From Brevibacillus laterosporus (GTDB lineage Bacteria; Bacillota; Bacilli; Brevibacillales; Brevibacillaceae), in assembly GCA_007833815.1 (NCBI GenBank), contig CP033464.1:2365501-2429500 (forward strand): a DNA stretch of 64,000 nucleotides, given 5' to 3'. The notes beneath the pieces were generated by a model. The model was given only the letters and a program-made list of their open reading frames with translations, ran no database searches and was not told the origin of the DNA. Position 1 is the first letter of the stretch, and each line of letters opens with the position of its first letter. A program made the translations under genes and the position numbers. Positions 10,436 to 20,295 of this stretch are shown here, in pieces.

Positions 10436-11067
10436 AGATTACTTCAGCAGAATTTATTATCAGCGCCGTAGGACCTCTACAATACCCGAAGGATCGCCTG
10501 CCAGAAATTGCTCTGGTGGGTCGTTCCAATGTAGGTAAATCATCTTTAATCAATAAAATGTTAAGTCGTAAAGCAATTGCGCGGACAAGCTCTCGTCCGG
10601 GGAAAACTCAGACGCTTAACTATTTTAAGGTGAACAATCAAATGTACTTTGTTGACTTTCCGGGTTATGGATATGCGAAGGTTTCTAAATCCATTAAGTC
10701 AACATGGGGAGGCATGATCGATGCCTACCTGAGTCAACGAGAAGAGCTAAAATTCGTTGTTCAATTGGTAGATATTCGTCATGCACCTTCTAAAGAGGAT
10801 GTTGGCATGTATGAATACTGCAAAGAGCTTGGTATCCCTACCATCGTGGTAGCAACAAAAGGGGACAAAATTTCTCGCGGTAAATGGTTACAACATCTAA
10901 AAGTAATTCGCCAAACTTTGAATTTCCAGTCAACGGATTCACTCGTTGTCTTTTCGACGGAAATGGGACAAGGTAGAGATGAATTATGGGGGGAAATTCT
11001 ACGTAGGCTAAAAGGTAAGCAGGAACCTACGGAAGAATCAGCCCATATACTGGAAGATACTGAGTAA
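10432..11067 (+). CDS. ysxC: ribosome biogenesis GTPase YsxC/EngB
   Basis: This essential small GTPase takes part in late 50S subunit assembly. Motifs are G1 GRSNVGKS (30-37), a threonine-containing switch I (RPGKTQTLN), G3 DFPGYG (75-80) and G4 TKGD (142-145). Its 211 residues match the family, with an acidic tail. The start codon overlaps the lonA stop, the same lonA-ysxC arrangement as in Bacillus. Confidence 0.96.
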   Translation: MKITSAEFIISAVGPLQYPKDRLPEIALVGRSNVGKSSLINKMLSRKAIARTSSRPGKTQTLNYFKVNNQMYFVDFPGYGYAKVSKSIKSTWGGMIDAYLSQREELKFVVQLVDIRHAPSKEDVGMYEYCKELGIPTIVVATKGDKISRGKWLQHLKVIRQTLNFQSTDSLVVFSTEMGQGRDELWGEILRRLKGKQEPTEESAHILEDTE

Positions 11068-11141
11068 CATCAGAAAAAGATACAGGTAGTAAAGCACCAG
11101 CAGCTTAGATATAGACAACAGCTTCCCGAGGAGGAGAAAGG

Positions 11142-12512
11142 ATGTCTTCACAAGGATTTGCATTACGGGGACTTATTGAAGGGTTTTACGGTAAGCCATG
11201 GTCGCATGAAGAACGGCTCGATATGTTGCACTTCATCAGTCGGCACGGCTTTAATGCCTATTTTTATGCGCCCAAAGATGATGCGATCCTGCGCGATGAT
11301 TGGCAGTTGCATCATTCTCCCGCCCAAATGCGTCTCATCTCGGAGCTGATTACGGAGGCACATTCGGTTGGATGTGCCTTTTATTATTGTCTCAGTCCAG
11401 GGATGAGCATGCAGTATGCTAACTCTAAACACGTAGATAGATTAATAGAGAAGTACCAGCATCTTCTTTATAGTGGAGTGACGAGATTTGCTTTGTTATT
11501 TGACGATATTCCACAAGAGTTAATGCACAAAAGTGATCAAGAAACTTTTGTCCATTTGGCAGAGGCACATGTGCAGATTACGCTTACGGTATGGAACAAA
11601 TTAAAAGAGGATGGAAAAGATGACATTCATCTTGTCGTATGCCCCACGGTCTATCACGGAAGAGGGAACGAAGCGTATATTACCTATCTGGGCCAACATT
11701 TACCAGTGGAAATTGATCTGTTTTGGACGGGAAGATTTGTTTGCTCTCCATATTTGACAGAGGCAGACTCTCACTATTTTTTTAACCAGACGGGACACTA
11801 CCCATTTTATTGGGATAATTATCCGGTTAATGATCTGGCGATGGCGAACGAGCTACACATTGGCCCTTTGCAAAATAGGGATGCTACCCTATATCGTTCT
11901 GCCACTGGATATGTAGCTAATGCAATGGAATACCCAGAAAGCTCCAAAATTCCTATCATTACGATCGGAGAGTATTTAACCCATCCAGATTCCTACGATC
12001 CTGAGGAAGCCTTTCAGCGCGCTGTTAAAGAAGTAGTGGGTCTTGAGGATTTTAACGCATTCCTTCTGTTTGCTGATCATGTACGTGCCTCGTTTTTATG
12101 CGATGAGGAAGCACCGCAGTTACTTGAGAAATTACATCAGTTTCGCTATCACTTTTTTCATGGCGATCAACAGAAAGCTGTGAAAATCTTGGAGAATACC
12201 TTTTCTGAGATGGAGAGTTCTGCTCATCATTTACTAAACGGCATGCAAAACGAGAGGTTGTACAAGGAAATTAAAGGATGGCTCAAAAAGTATGCATGCT
12301 GGGCTAAATTAGGTAAGACGGCAACCCGTTTAATTGATGCTGGCCGGAAGGGACAGACTCTACGTGCAGTCTTCTATTTTTTACGAATGAGACGAAGCTT
12401 GCGGCAAGCAGAGAAGCTACCTGAGAAGGTAAGTAGCAATGTGATGAGTCTTATGGTAGAGGCACTTAGCTTGGAAGTACGCAATTATCAAACGTGGAAA
12501 CGACGTGTATAG
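11142..12512 (+). CDS. GH84-family beta-N-acetylglucosaminidase, no signal peptide
   Basis: The protein belongs to glycoside hydrolase family 84 (bacterial NagJ-like and eukaryotic O-GlcNAcase enzymes). It begins with the family strand RGLIEGFYGKPWSHEER (9-25), has the paired catalytic aspartates D121-D122 in LLFDDIP, and the YWDNYPVND active-site loop near residue 225. There is no signal peptide, transmembrane segment or wall-binding module in the 456 residues, so a cytoplasmic location is inferred. Possible substrates are recycled muropeptides or cytosolic GlcNAc conjugates; this is not shown by sequence. A good GAGGAGG site precedes the ATG. The gene lies between ysxC and hemA, where Bacillus has nothing comparable. 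Confidence 0.85.
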   Translation: MSSQGFALRGLIEGFYGKPWSHEERLDMLHFISRHGFNAYFYAPKDDAILRDDWQLHHSPAQMRLISELITEAHSVGCAFYYCLSPGMSMQYANSKHVDRLIEKYQHLLYSGVTRFALLFDDIPQELMHKSDQETFVHLAEAHVQITLTVWNKLKEDGKDDIHLVVCPTVYHGRGNEAYITYLGQHLPVEIDLFWTGRFVCSPYLTEADSHYFFNQTGHYPFYWDNYPVNDLAMANELHIGPLQNRDATLYRSATGYVANAMEYPESSKIPIITIGEYLTHPDSYDPEEAFQRAVKEVVGLEDFNAFLLFADHVRASFLCDEEAPQLLEKLHQFRYHFFHGDQQKAVKILENTFSEMESSAHHLLNGMQNERLYKEIKGWLKKYACWAKLGKTATRLIDAGRKGQTLRAVFYFLRMRRSLRQAEKLPEKVSSNVMSLMVEALSLEVRNYQTWKRRV

Positions 12513-12523
12513 AATAAGAAAGC

Positions 12524-12577
12524 AAAATCAAACGGGCACCTTCCAGCTATACTAAGGAGGATGTCTGTTTGATTTTT
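12524..12577. terminator. bidirectional terminator between convergent genes
   Basis: Arms AAAATCAAACGGGCA and TGTCTGTTTGATTTT pair over about 15 bases (some G-U). Each arm gives a T-rich end in its own direction, so it can stop both the GH84 gene and the minus-strand transporter. Confidence 0.7.
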
Positions 12578-12621
12578 AGAAGGAACATAATTAGTTCCAA
12601 GTGACGAAGCGGGGTGTACCA

Positions 12622-13539
12622 CTAGGCGGACATTTTTGCCTTCAGGTTGCGTAGCCATAACGGAATGGGGAGTTCTGAGCACAGCATACCACTAAGAATT
12701 AAAGTGCAACCGATCAACTGTTTGATCGTCAACAGCTCATGAATCCACAGATAGGATGTTAATGCAGCAAATACTGGCTCCAAGGCAAAAATAAGTGCTA
12801 CATGTGTTGGAGACGTGTCCTTTTGAAAGGCAGTCTGCGCTAAAAACGCGAGAGCTGTGGCAGGGATCGCTGTGATGAATAGCGCCCATAAAACCTTAGG
12901 GTGACCAATGATTGCAGGATCAAATACAGTTTGCCAGTCTTCAAACAGAAGGGAATAGCTCATGCTAAAAAATGAGACGGTAAACAACTGTATAATCACT
13001 AATGGCATCGTAGAAAATTTGGGTGAATAACGTCCAGTTAAAACAATCTGCATCGCAAAGCAAACAGCACAGCAAAGCACTAGAAAATCACCAAACGTAA
13101 GAGCGAGTGTGCCATTCATCGTTAACAAATAAAGCCCAATCACAGCCATACAGACGCCGAAAAGAGCAGAGATTTTCACTTTATGCTTGAGAATGACAAA
13201 AGACAGTAATGGTACAAGCACAACTGATAAGCCTGTAATAAAGCCTGCTTTTGACGGTGAAGTATACAAGAGTCCCACTGTTTGTGTTGCATATCCAATA
13301 AACAACCAGAAACCCAGAATCCCACCGCTGAGTACCAAAGAAAAGTTACAAGTTTGCCAAGCTTTGGGATTTCGAATAAAGTAGATAAGGGCTAAGAATA
13401 ACGAAGCGATAAAAAAGCGGACAGCATTAAATATATTGGGAGGAAGCATGTGAACGGCATTCTGAACGACCACGAAGGTTGCTCCCCATACAAAAACAAT
13501 ACATAACAATAATAAATCAACTACAAATGCTTTTTTCAC
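12622..13539 (-). CDS. EamA/DMT-family transporter
   Basis: This is a 305-residue integral membrane protein of the drug/metabolite transporter superfamily with about ten hydrophobic helices arranged as two EamA repeats. The first repeat begins at LLLCIVFVWGATFVVVQ and the second near the middle at TFGDFLVLCCAVCFAMQ. The substrate cannot be told from sequence. It is transcribed against its neighbours from a GTG start with a weak GGGG site, and separates the GH84 gene from the hem operon. The gap 13540-13898 contains its upstream region and that of hemA. Apart from a TATAAT at 13850-13855 I saw nothing firm there. Confidence 0.88.
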   Translation of the reverse strand: MKKAFVVDLLLLCIVFVWGATFVVVQNAVHMLPPNIFNAVRFFIASLFLALIYFIRNPKAWQTCNFSLVLSGGILGFWLFIGYATQTVGLLYTSPSKAGFITGLSVVLVPLLSFVILKHKVKISALFGVCMAVIGLYLLTMNGTLALTFGDFLVLCCAVCFAMQIVLTGRYSPKFSTMPLVIIQLFTVSFFSMSYSLLFEDWQTVFDPAIIGHPKVLWALFITAIPATALAFLAQTAFQKDTSPTHVALIFALEPVFAALTSYLWIHELLTIKQLIGCTLILSGMLCSELPIPLWLRNLKAKMSA

Positions 13540-13898
13540 TCTGCTACCCCATTTCTAGAAGATGTTTCGGCCATTTTCAATCTATATCACTCATTATAAG
13601 AGTAGATGATAAGGGAAGGAAGGAGTTTTTTGATAGTTCCGAAAGAAGCATGAACAAGTAACGATGAGACAAACTAAGCAAGTGAAAAACTGGATAAAAT
13701 AACAAAATCACCAAATGTTAATATACGGAAAATAATGTTAAATACTGAAAAGAATTTGTCGAACCAGTGAAGAGCACATTTGACAAGGTTTTTTGAACAA
13801 CTTTAATGAAATTTTCACATTTTAAACTACTTGCTTACGGACATAATGTTATAATGAAGAAGCTAAAATCCGTATTTGAATGACACGGGAGGAAGGCT

Positions 13899-15266
13899 AT
13901 GGAAATCTTATTGCTCGGCCTAAACTATAAGACAGCGCCTGTCGAAGTTCGTGAAAAATTCACATTTAATGACGACAGCACGCCGAGAGCACTTCATCTT
14001 CTCTCTCATACCAAAAGCATTCTAGAATGTATCATTGTAGGAACCTGTAACCGGACTGAAATCTATGTGGTTTGTGATCAATTGCATACCGGTCGATTTT
14101 ATACACGGAATTTTCTTGCAGAATGGTTTGGTGTAGAGAAAGAGTCGCTTCTCGATTATATGTATGTAAAGGAAAATGATGAAGCGATTGAACACTTGTA
14201 CCGTGTTACCTGTGGACTTGATTCCATGGTGATGGGCGAGACACAGATTATCGGTCAAATGCGAAACGCTTTTCTCCTAGCACAACAACATGAGACAACT
14301 GGCACGATTTTTAATACACTCTTTAAACAGGCTGTGACGCTCGCTAAACGGGCTCACACAGAAACCTCTGTTGGTCAAAATGCTGTATCTATCAGCTATG
14401 CTGCGATTGAACTTGGCAAAAAGATTTTTGGTAGCTTTGCTGACAAACATGTACTAATTTTGGGTGCAGGTAAAATGAGTCTGTTAACGGCTAAGCATTT
14501 GCACGCAAACGGAGTGGCTCATGTCACAGTAGCAAATCGTACACTAGAACGTGCACAGACCTTAGCGGACCAGTTCCGAGGAGAGGCCTGTACCATGGAG
14601 GATCTGCCCCAGAAGCTGGCGAAAGCTGACATCGTCATCAGTTCGACGGGAGCAAACGGTTTTGTGTTAACGAAAGCACAATTAAAACCGATTATGAAGC
14701 AGCGTCCTCATAAGCCATTATTTATGATTGATATCGCCGTGCCGCGTGATCTTGATCCTGATATTCATGGGCTAGAAAATGTATTCCTATATGATATAGA
14801 TGATCTGGAAGGTATCGTCCAGAGTAATCTAGCTGAACGTTCCAAAGAAGCAGAGCGTATTGAGCTTATGATTGAAGAAGAGAAACAGGAGTTCATAAAC
14901 TGGAAACAGACGCTAGGCGTAGTTCCATTAATTGCGGCATTGCGGGAAAAAGCATTTTCAATCCATGGAGAAGCGATCCGCAAAATTGAGAACAAATTGC
15001 CTCATTTAGATGAAAAAGAAATGCATATTATTCGTAAACATACAAGGGGAATCATTTCTCAATTATTACATGACCCAATTGTTCAACTGAAGGAGTTGAC
15101 CGTCCAGAAGAAAGGGGAAGAGGTACTCGATATCTTTTCTACTATTTTCGCTTTGGACGAAAGATTGGAAGGCAAAAAGCAGGAAGCATTATGGGAACAG
15201 CAAAAGCGTGAAGCTTTAGGACGTGAAAAAGCTTTATCAATAAAAACGCGCGAACAGCGCTTCTAA
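13899..15266 (+). CDS. hemA: glutamyl-tRNA reductase
   Basis: HemA reduces glutamyl-tRNA to glutamate-1-semialdehyde with NADPH, the first committed step of C5-pathway tetrapyrrole synthesis. The nucleophilic C50 sits in GTCNRTE. An NADPH-binding GAGKMSLLTAKHL segment lies near residue 190, and a helical dimerisation domain ends the 455 residues. It opens the hem operon. A TATAAT at 13850-13855 lies 44 bases before the ATG, but the matching -35 is poor. HemA levels in Bacillus are held down by HemX, encoded next. Confidence 0.96.
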   Translation: MEILLLGLNYKTAPVEVREKFTFNDDSTPRALHLLSHTKSILECIIVGTCNRTEIYVVCDQLHTGRFYTRNFLAEWFGVEKESLLDYMYVKENDEAIEHLYRVTCGLDSMVMGETQIIGQMRNAFLLAQQHETTGTIFNTLFKQAVTLAKRAHTETSVGQNAVSISYAAIELGKKIFGSFADKHVLILGAGKMSLLTAKHLHANGVAHVTVANRTLERAQTLADQFRGEACTMEDLPQKLAKADIVISSTGANGFVLTKAQLKPIMKQRPHKPLFMIDIAVPRDLDPDIHGLENVFLYDIDDLEGIVQSNLAERSKEAERIELMIEEEKQEFINWKQTLGVVPLIAALREKAFSIHGEAIRKIENKLPHLDEKEMHIIRKHTRGIISQLLHDPIVQLKELTVQKKGEEVLDIFSTIFALDERLEGKKQEALWEQQKREALGREKALSIKTREQRF

Positions 15267-15318
15267 GCAAGAAGAGGGGGAAGTTTCTTTCTTCTTGCTC
15301 TCGCCTGTTTTCACAGGC
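15266..15318 (+). other. two consecutive hairpins between hemA and hemX
   Basis: AGCAAGAAGA/TCTTCTTGCT (15266-15275 with 15290-15299) is followed directly by GCCTGT/ACAGGC (15303-15308 with 15313-15318). Neither has a T run, so these are not clear terminators. They may be transcript-stabilising or processing structures within the operon, which is inference. Confidence 0.45.
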
Positions 15319-15366
15319 AATTGAGAAAATAGGCGTGATATAGATAATAGGGAAAGGTGAGCGTGT

Positions 15367-16185
15367 ATGGCAAATGCAAGATGGCTCTATGACTTGACCA
15401 TCTTTCTCTATGCAGCGGGTGTGCTTTGTTACTTCAATGATTTTTTGCAGAGTAACCGGCGAATGAAACAGATTGCGCTAGGGCTGCTCTCGATTGTCTG
15501 GGTGTTACAAACGATCTTTTTTATTTACCAAATGGTGGTAAAGCTCTATTTGCCCGTTGTTACATTTTTTGAAACCTTGGTTTTTTATTCTTGGGTGTTG
15601 GTGACCCTTTCTCTGATCATTCATGCAGTTTCTCGAATTGATTTCTTACTCTTTTTTACTAATGTGATCGGGTTTGGTGTTCTTACCTTATCCATGTTCT
15701 TTTCAGAGCCAACAACTCTGCAACATAGCGGAGTTATCTCTGATTTTATTTTTATTCATGTAACAATTGCTATCATTAGCTATGCATTATTGGCTGTATC
15801 CATGATATTCTCAAGTATGTATCTAGTGAACTTACATATGCTGAAGAAAAAAAAGTGGACACCACTTTGGCAACGCCTTCCAAGTTTGGAGAAATTGGAT
15901 GCGTTTTCTTTTAAGTTAAATATCTTTGGTGTGCCTTTGCTGTTGTTGTCGGTCATTTTGGGCAGTATATGGGCACAGTTGATTTTCTCTCATGGATTTT
16001 GGATGGACGCAAAAGTGTGGATGTCTACCATTGTTCTGATCTTATATATTGTGTTGCTATACCAAAGAGTTCGGAATCAATGGTTGGGAAAAGTGGCAGC
16101 TTGGATAAACATCATCGCATTTGCATGTTTATTGCTTAATTTTTTGCTGATTGATCCCTACTCGCAATTTCATCAATGGTCGTAG
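15367..16185 (+). CDS. hemX: HemX, CcsA-like membrane protein
   Basis: HemX is a polytopic membrane protein of the cytochrome c assembly (CcsA/CcmC) superfamily. In B. subtilis it lowers the amount of HemA. The 272 residues contain about eight hydrophobic helices, and near residue 200 is a tryptophan-rich stretch (GSIWAQ...KVW) like the family's WWD region. It starts at ATG with GAAAGGTGAG upstream, and precedes sirC by 13 bases. Whether it binds haem cannot be read from the sequence. Confidence 0.9.
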   Translation: MANARWLYDLTIFLYAAGVLCYFNDFLQSNRRMKQIALGLLSIVWVLQTIFFIYQMVVKLYLPVVTFFETLVFYSWVLVTLSLIIHAVSRIDFLLFFTNVIGFGVLTLSMFFSEPTTLQHSGVISDFIFIHVTIAIISYALLAVSMIFSSMYLVNLHMLKKKKWTPLWQRLPSLEKLDAFSFKLNIFGVPLLLLSVILGSIWAQLIFSHGFWMDAKVWMSTIVLILYIVLLYQRVRNQWLGKVAAWINIIAFACLLLNFLLIDPYSQFHQWS

Positions 16186-16198
16186 AGAGGTGGGGCAG

Positions 16199-16837
16199 AT
16201 GAATCCGCATTATCCGATTCATGTTAAAATGGAAGGGATGCTCTGTGCAGTTATTGGCGGTGGAGAGGTAGCCCAACGGAAGGTAGGCTCTCTACTAGAG
16301 TGTGGGGCAAAAATCACTGTTATTTCTCCGGAGATAACCCCATTGTTAGCTGAGTGGGCCGAGCAGGATAAGATCAATTGGAAACGCGAGCTGTATCAAG
16401 GACAGGATTTAAGTCCGTTTTATTTTATCGTGGCCGCGACCAATCATCGTCAAGTTAACTATTCGGTATATGAACAAGCTAAAGGAACGAAGGCTTTTAT
16501 AAATATTGCAGACCGTCCAGACCTATGCAATTATATTGTTCCCTCTACTGTAAAGCGAGGAAAGCTAGTTATTTCTGTATCAACCTCAGGTGCAAGCCCC
16601 AGTCTGGCAAGTAAATTACGTAGAAAGCTGGAACGGGAGTTTGGTCAGGAATATGAGGGTTACGTTGACTTTTTAGCTCAGATGAGATTGAGGGTTCTAC
16701 AAGAGATTAAGGATGCCGCCGTGCGCAAACAAATCTTTCAAGAGTTGCTTGATGACGTATATGTAGAAGCTCCTTCCTCGCAAAGAGAGCAAATGGCGGA
16801 TGCTTTACTACAACAGTTGAAACAAAGAGAGCAATAA
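16199..16837 (+). CDS. sirC: precorrin-2 dehydrogenase (SirC/Met8-type)
   Basis: This NAD-dependent enzyme oxidises precorrin-2 to sirohydrochlorin. The Rossmann motif GGGEVAQRK is at 20-28, and the conserved ADRPDLCNY segment carries the catalytic aspartate region. A C-terminal helical SASPSL-like stretch ([13 protein letters not shown]) is typical of the family. I chose the ATG at 16199 because AGAGGTGGGG precedes it; an upstream in-frame ATG at 16151 lies within hemX. At 212 residues it is dehydrogenase-sized; a separate chelatase (SirB) was not found in the window. Its place in the hem operon supports siroheme as an end product of this pathway. Confidence 0.9.
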   Translation: MNPHYPIHVKMEGMLCAVIGGGEVAQRKVGSLLECGAKITVISPEITPLLAEWAEQDKINWKRELYQGQDLSPFYFIVAATNHRQVNYSVYEQAKGTKAFINIADRPDLCNYIVPSTVKRGKLVISVSTSGASPSLASKLRRKLEREFGQEYEGYVDFLAQMRLRVLQEIKDAAVRKQIFQELLDDVYVEAPSSQREQMADALLQQLKQREQ

Positions 16838-16850
16838 TAGGGAGGCAGAC

Positions 16851-17792
16851 ATGAAAGAGTGGAAAGTTGGATCGCGTAAAAGCATGCTGGCGCTTACCCA
16901 AACAAAATGGGTGCTGGCTCGTTTGCGTGAAATAGACCCTGCATCACGTTTTAGCATCACAGAGATTGTTACTAAGGGAGATCGCATTCTGGATGTTACA
17001 CTTTCCAAAGTGGGCGGTAAAGGTCTGTTTGTTAAAGAAATCGAGCAATCTCTGTTAGAAGAACAAACTGATATGGCTGTCCATAGTTTAAAAGATATGC
17101 CTGCTGTCCTGCCGGAGGGCTTGACGATCGGCGCCATTCCGAAAAGGGAAGACCCACGAGACGTACTGATATCCAAAGACGGTAAGACTTTAGATGAATT
17201 AAAAGAAGGAGCGGTGGTAGGTACCAGTAGTTTGCGCCGTTCTTCCCAATTGTTGAATTACCGACCGGACTTACTTATTAAACCGATTCGTGGAAATATT
17301 GATACGCGGATTCGCAAGCTAGAAGAAGAGGACTTTGATGCGATTATTCTGGCTGCTGCTGGTCTTAAACGCGTGGAATGGAAAGGCACGATTACTCAGT
17401 ATCTAGAGCCAGAAATCAGCCTTCCTGCGGTTGGTCAAGGGGCGCTTGCTATCGAGTGCCGTGAACATGATACTGAGATGATGTCACTATTGCAACGTTT
17501 TGATCATCCAGAGACGCGTTATGCGGTTGAGGCGGAGCGAGCTTTCCTCCACAAGATGGAGGGGAGTTGCCAAGTACCGATTGGTGCTTATGCAGAAGTG
17601 CAGCTGGACGCGGAGCAGAAGCCATCTATTAGCATTACAGGAATGGTAGGATCTCCTGATGGAAGACAGATGTTTAAAGCGACATTGACCGGAGACGATC
17701 CGCAAGCAGTGGGTGAAAATTTGGCTGATGAACTACTCCGTCAAGGGGCGCGAGAAGTACTTGCTAAGGTATTGGAGGAAAACCGGCAATGA
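16851..17792 (+). CDS. hemC: hydroxymethylbilane synthase
   Basis: HemC polymerises four porphobilinogens into hydroxymethylbilane. The covalent dipyrromethane cofactor attaches to C240 ([10 protein letters not shown]), and the catalytic aspartate D82 lies in HSLKDMP (78-84). The arginine-rich TSSLRR (125-130) binds the cofactor. The length of 313 residues is normal. Its stop overlaps the start of the next gene by four bases (ATGA), so translation is coupled to cobA-hemD. Confidence 0.97.
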   Translation: MKEWKVGSRKSMLALTQTKWVLARLREIDPASRFSITEIVTKGDRILDVTLSKVGGKGLFVKEIEQSLLEEQTDMAVHSLKDMPAVLPEGLTIGAIPKREDPRDVLISKDGKTLDELKEGAVVGTSSLRRSSQLLNYRPDLLIKPIRGNIDTRIRKLEEEDFDAIILAAAGLKRVEWKGTITQYLEPEISLPAVGQGALAIECREHDTEMMSLLQRFDHPETRYAVEAERAFLHKMEGSCQVPIGAYAEVQLDAEQKPSISITGMVGSPDGRQMFKATLTGDDPQAVGENLADELLRQGAREVLAKVLEENRQ

Positions 17793-19297
17793 ACAAAGGA
17801 AAAGTATTTTTAGTAGGTGCTGGCCCCGGTGACCCTAAGTTAATTACGGTGCGTGGACTAGAAACGATTCAAATGGCTGATTGCATTGTGTATGACCGCT
17901 TGGCAAGCCCGCGGTTGCTAGCTTATGCAAAACCGGACGTAGAGCTGATTTATTGTGGAAAACTCCCTGATCGTCATACCTTGACCCAAGAAGAGATCAA
18001 TCAAGTATTGGTCGATAAAGCTTTAGAAGGAAAAGTGGTTACTCGTCTAAAAGGTGGCGATCCATGCATTTTTGGTCGTGTTGGTGAAGAGGCAGAGGAA
18101 CTGGCTAAGCACGATATTTTGTTTGAAATTGTGCCAGGTATCACCTCAGGAATCGCAGCACCGGCGTATGCGGGTATTCCAGTAACCCACCGAGATTTTA
18201 ACTCTTCTTTAGCGATTGTGACAGGACATGAGCGTCCAGAGAAAACAGAATCAAGCATTAACTGGGATAAATTAGCTACGGCTGTTGGCACGATTATTTT
18301 TTATATGGGAGTAGGCAATCTACCTTATATTACGGAACAATTAATGAAGAATGGTCGTTCTCCACAAACACCGGTAGCCTTGGTACGCTGGGGGACTTTG
18401 GTGGATCAGGAGACCTTGGTTGGTACCTTGGAAGACATTGTGGAAAAACGCGAGCAAGCAGGCTTAACTAATCCGTCTATTATTGTGGTTGGTGAAGTGG
18501 TACAACTACGTGAGAAGCTACATTGGTTTGAAAAGAAACCGTTGTTTGGCAAGCGCGTACTAGTGACACGCGCTAGAAGTCAAGCCAGCGAATTATCAGA
18601 TCAAATTAATGAGCTGGGCGGCGAGGCATATGAATTTCCTCTGATTAAAATGGTTGAGCCACAAGCCCTCCCACAATTGGATACGGAACTTCAACAGCTG
18701 TCTAGCTATGATTGGGTTATGTTTACTAGTCCAAATGGTGTTCAATTTTTCTTTAAACGTTTGCGTGAACTAAAGGTTGACATCCGTACTTTAACCGGTA
18801 AGATTGCAGCAGTTGGTCCGAAGACTGCTTCTATGTTAGAAGAAAGAGGCTTGACTGTAGATGTGTTACCAGGTGAATTCCTTGCAGAAGGATTGGTAGA
18901 GTCACTAAAGAGTGAACTACAGCCAGGTTCAAAAGTGTTGCTTCCACGTGCTGATATCGCGCGTGAAACATTACCAAGAGAGTTGAGAACTCTCGGCATG
19001 GAAGTGACGGAAGTAGATACCTATGATACAGTTATAGATGCACGAAACATCGGGGAAACCGTTTCCTTGTTGGAAGAAAAAGCGATTCATATCATTACAT
19101 TTACCAGCTCCTCCACGGTCAAAAATTTTGTGGAAGCGTTGAAGGAATATGATCTTAATGAACTACTTCAAGGTGTGAAGATTGCTTGTATCGGACCGAT
19201 CACGGCTGATACAGCAAAACGAGCAGGACTTCAAGTGGATATCATGGCAAGTGAATATACGATTGAAGGACTAGTAAATTCACTAATTACTACGTAA
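17789..19297 (+). CDS. cobA-hemD: bifunctional uroporphyrinogen-III C-methyltransferase / uroporphyrinogen-III synthase
   Basis: Two enzymes are fused. Residues 1-245 are an S-adenosylmethionine uroporphyrinogen-III methyltransferase ([12 protein letters not shown] at 9-20, [11 protein letters not shown] near 88, MGVGNL loop) that makes precorrin-2. Residues about 250-502 are HemD, which cyclises hydroxymethylbilane to uroporphyrinogen III. The fusion lets one protein make and methylate uroporphyrinogen III, placing the product at the branch between haem and siroheme/cobalamin. The gene begins inside the hemC stop. B. subtilis encodes HemD separately in this operon, so the fusion is a lineage difference; it is known from clostridia and other Bacillales. 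Confidence 0.94.
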   Translation: MNKGKVFLVGAGPGDPKLITVRGLETIQMADCIVYDRLASPRLLAYAKPDVELIYCGKLPDRHTLTQEEINQVLVDKALEGKVVTRLKGGDPCIFGRVGEEAEELAKHDILFEIVPGITSGIAAPAYAGIPVTHRDFNSSLAIVTGHERPEKTESSINWDKLATAVGTIIFYMGVGNLPYITEQLMKNGRSPQTPVALVRWGTLVDQETLVGTLEDIVEKREQAGLTNPSIIVVGEVVQLREKLHWFEKKPLFGKRVLVTRARSQASELSDQINELGGEAYEFPLIKMVEPQALPQLDTELQQLSSYDWVMFTSPNGVQFFFKRLRELKVDIRTLTGKIAAVGPKTASMLEERGLTVDVLPGEFLAEGLVESLKSELQPGSKVLLPRADIARETLPRELRTLGMEVTEVDTYDTVIDARNIGETVSLLEEKAIHIITFTSSSTVKNFVEALKEYDLNELLQGVKIACIGPITADTAKRAGLQVDIMASEYTIEGLVNSLITT

Positions 19298-19313
19298 AAG
19301 GGGGAAGAGGGCT

Positions 19314-20294
19314 ATGATAACATTTGACCGTCATCGTCGTTTGCGCCGAAGCCCAGCGATGCGCAACCTTGTACGAGAAAATCATGTGCGTGTAGAAGAT
19401 TTGATCTACCCGCTGTTTATAGTAGAAGGGGAAAATATTAAAAATGAAATTTCCTCTATGCCGGGAGTTTATCATTTTTCCTTGGATCGTCTAAATGAGG
19501 AACTTCAAGAAATTGTTAGCTTAGGTATACAGTCTGTTCTCTTATTTGGAGTGCCAGAACATAAAGATGCTCTTGGAACAGAAGCTTATGCAGAAGATGG
19601 CATTGTCCAACAAGCTATTCGTCATATAAAATCAGGATTTCCTGAAATGCTTGTCATTGCTGATACATGTCTGTGTGAATATACTGATCATGGGCACTGT
19701 GGCGTTTTGCATGAATGTGGGGAGTTATTAAATGATGAGTCCCTCGTTTTATTAAGCCAAGCTGCTGTATCTCAGGCTAAAGCGGGTGCTGATATCATCG
19801 CGCCATCCAATATGATGGACGGTTTTGTTACTGCCATTCGTGAAGCTTTGGATGAAGCTGGGTTCACTCATATTCCAATCATGTCTTATGCCGTTAAATA
19901 TGCTTCGGCATACTATGGTCCGTTCCGTGAAGCAGCGAAATCGGCTCCGCAGTTCGGTAATCGTAAGTCATACCAGATGGACTATGCCAATGCGCGTGAA
20001 GGTCTACGTGAAGCAGAATCCGATGTGATTGAAGGGGCCGATTTCTTAATGGTAAAACCAGGCCTTGCATATATGGATATGGTGCTACGTTTACGTCAGA
20101 GCTTTGATTTGCCACTAGTTGTTTACAATATCAGTGGAGAGTATTCCATGGTTAAAGCGGCTAGTGCAAATGGTTGGATTGACGAGCAAGGCGTAGTTAT
20201 GGAAACGATGGTTGGATTTAAACGCGCAGGTGCAGATTTGATTATTACGTACCATGCAAAAGATGTTGCCAAGTGGCTACAAGGAGGTTTGTAA
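19314..20294 (+). CDS. hemB: porphobilinogen synthase (delta-aminolevulinic acid dehydratase)
   Basis: HemB condenses two 5-aminolevulinates to porphobilinogen. Schiff-base lysines are K195 (SYAVKYAS) and K248 (LMVKPG). C119, C121 and C129 in [13 protein letters not shown] form the zinc-site type active centre. The length of 326 residues is normal. GGGGGAAGAGG precedes the ATG. The ribosome binding site of the next gene (AAGGAGG) lies within the last codons. Confidence 0.97.
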   Translation: MITFDRHRRLRRSPAMRNLVRENHVRVEDLIYPLFIVEGENIKNEISSMPGVYHFSLDRLNEELQEIVSLGIQSVLLFGVPEHKDALGTEAYAEDGIVQQAIRHIKSGFPEMLVIADTCLCEYTDHGHCGVLHECGELLNDESLVLLSQAAVSQAKAGADIIAPSNMMDGFVTAIREALDEAGFTHIPIMSYAVKYASAYYGPFREAAKSAPQFGNRKSYQMDYANAREGLREAESDVIEGADFLMVKPGLAYMDMVLRLRQSFDLPLVVYNISGEYSMVKAASANGWIDEQGVVMETMVGFKRAGADLIITYHAKDVAKWLQGGL

Positions 20295-20295
20295 C

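Noticed and set aside
13540-13898. Small genes or operators in the hemA upstream gap (including PerR-like TTATAAT)
   Set aside because: Only a half PerR-like box and a -10 at 13850 are visible; no convincing inverted repeat or coding frame.
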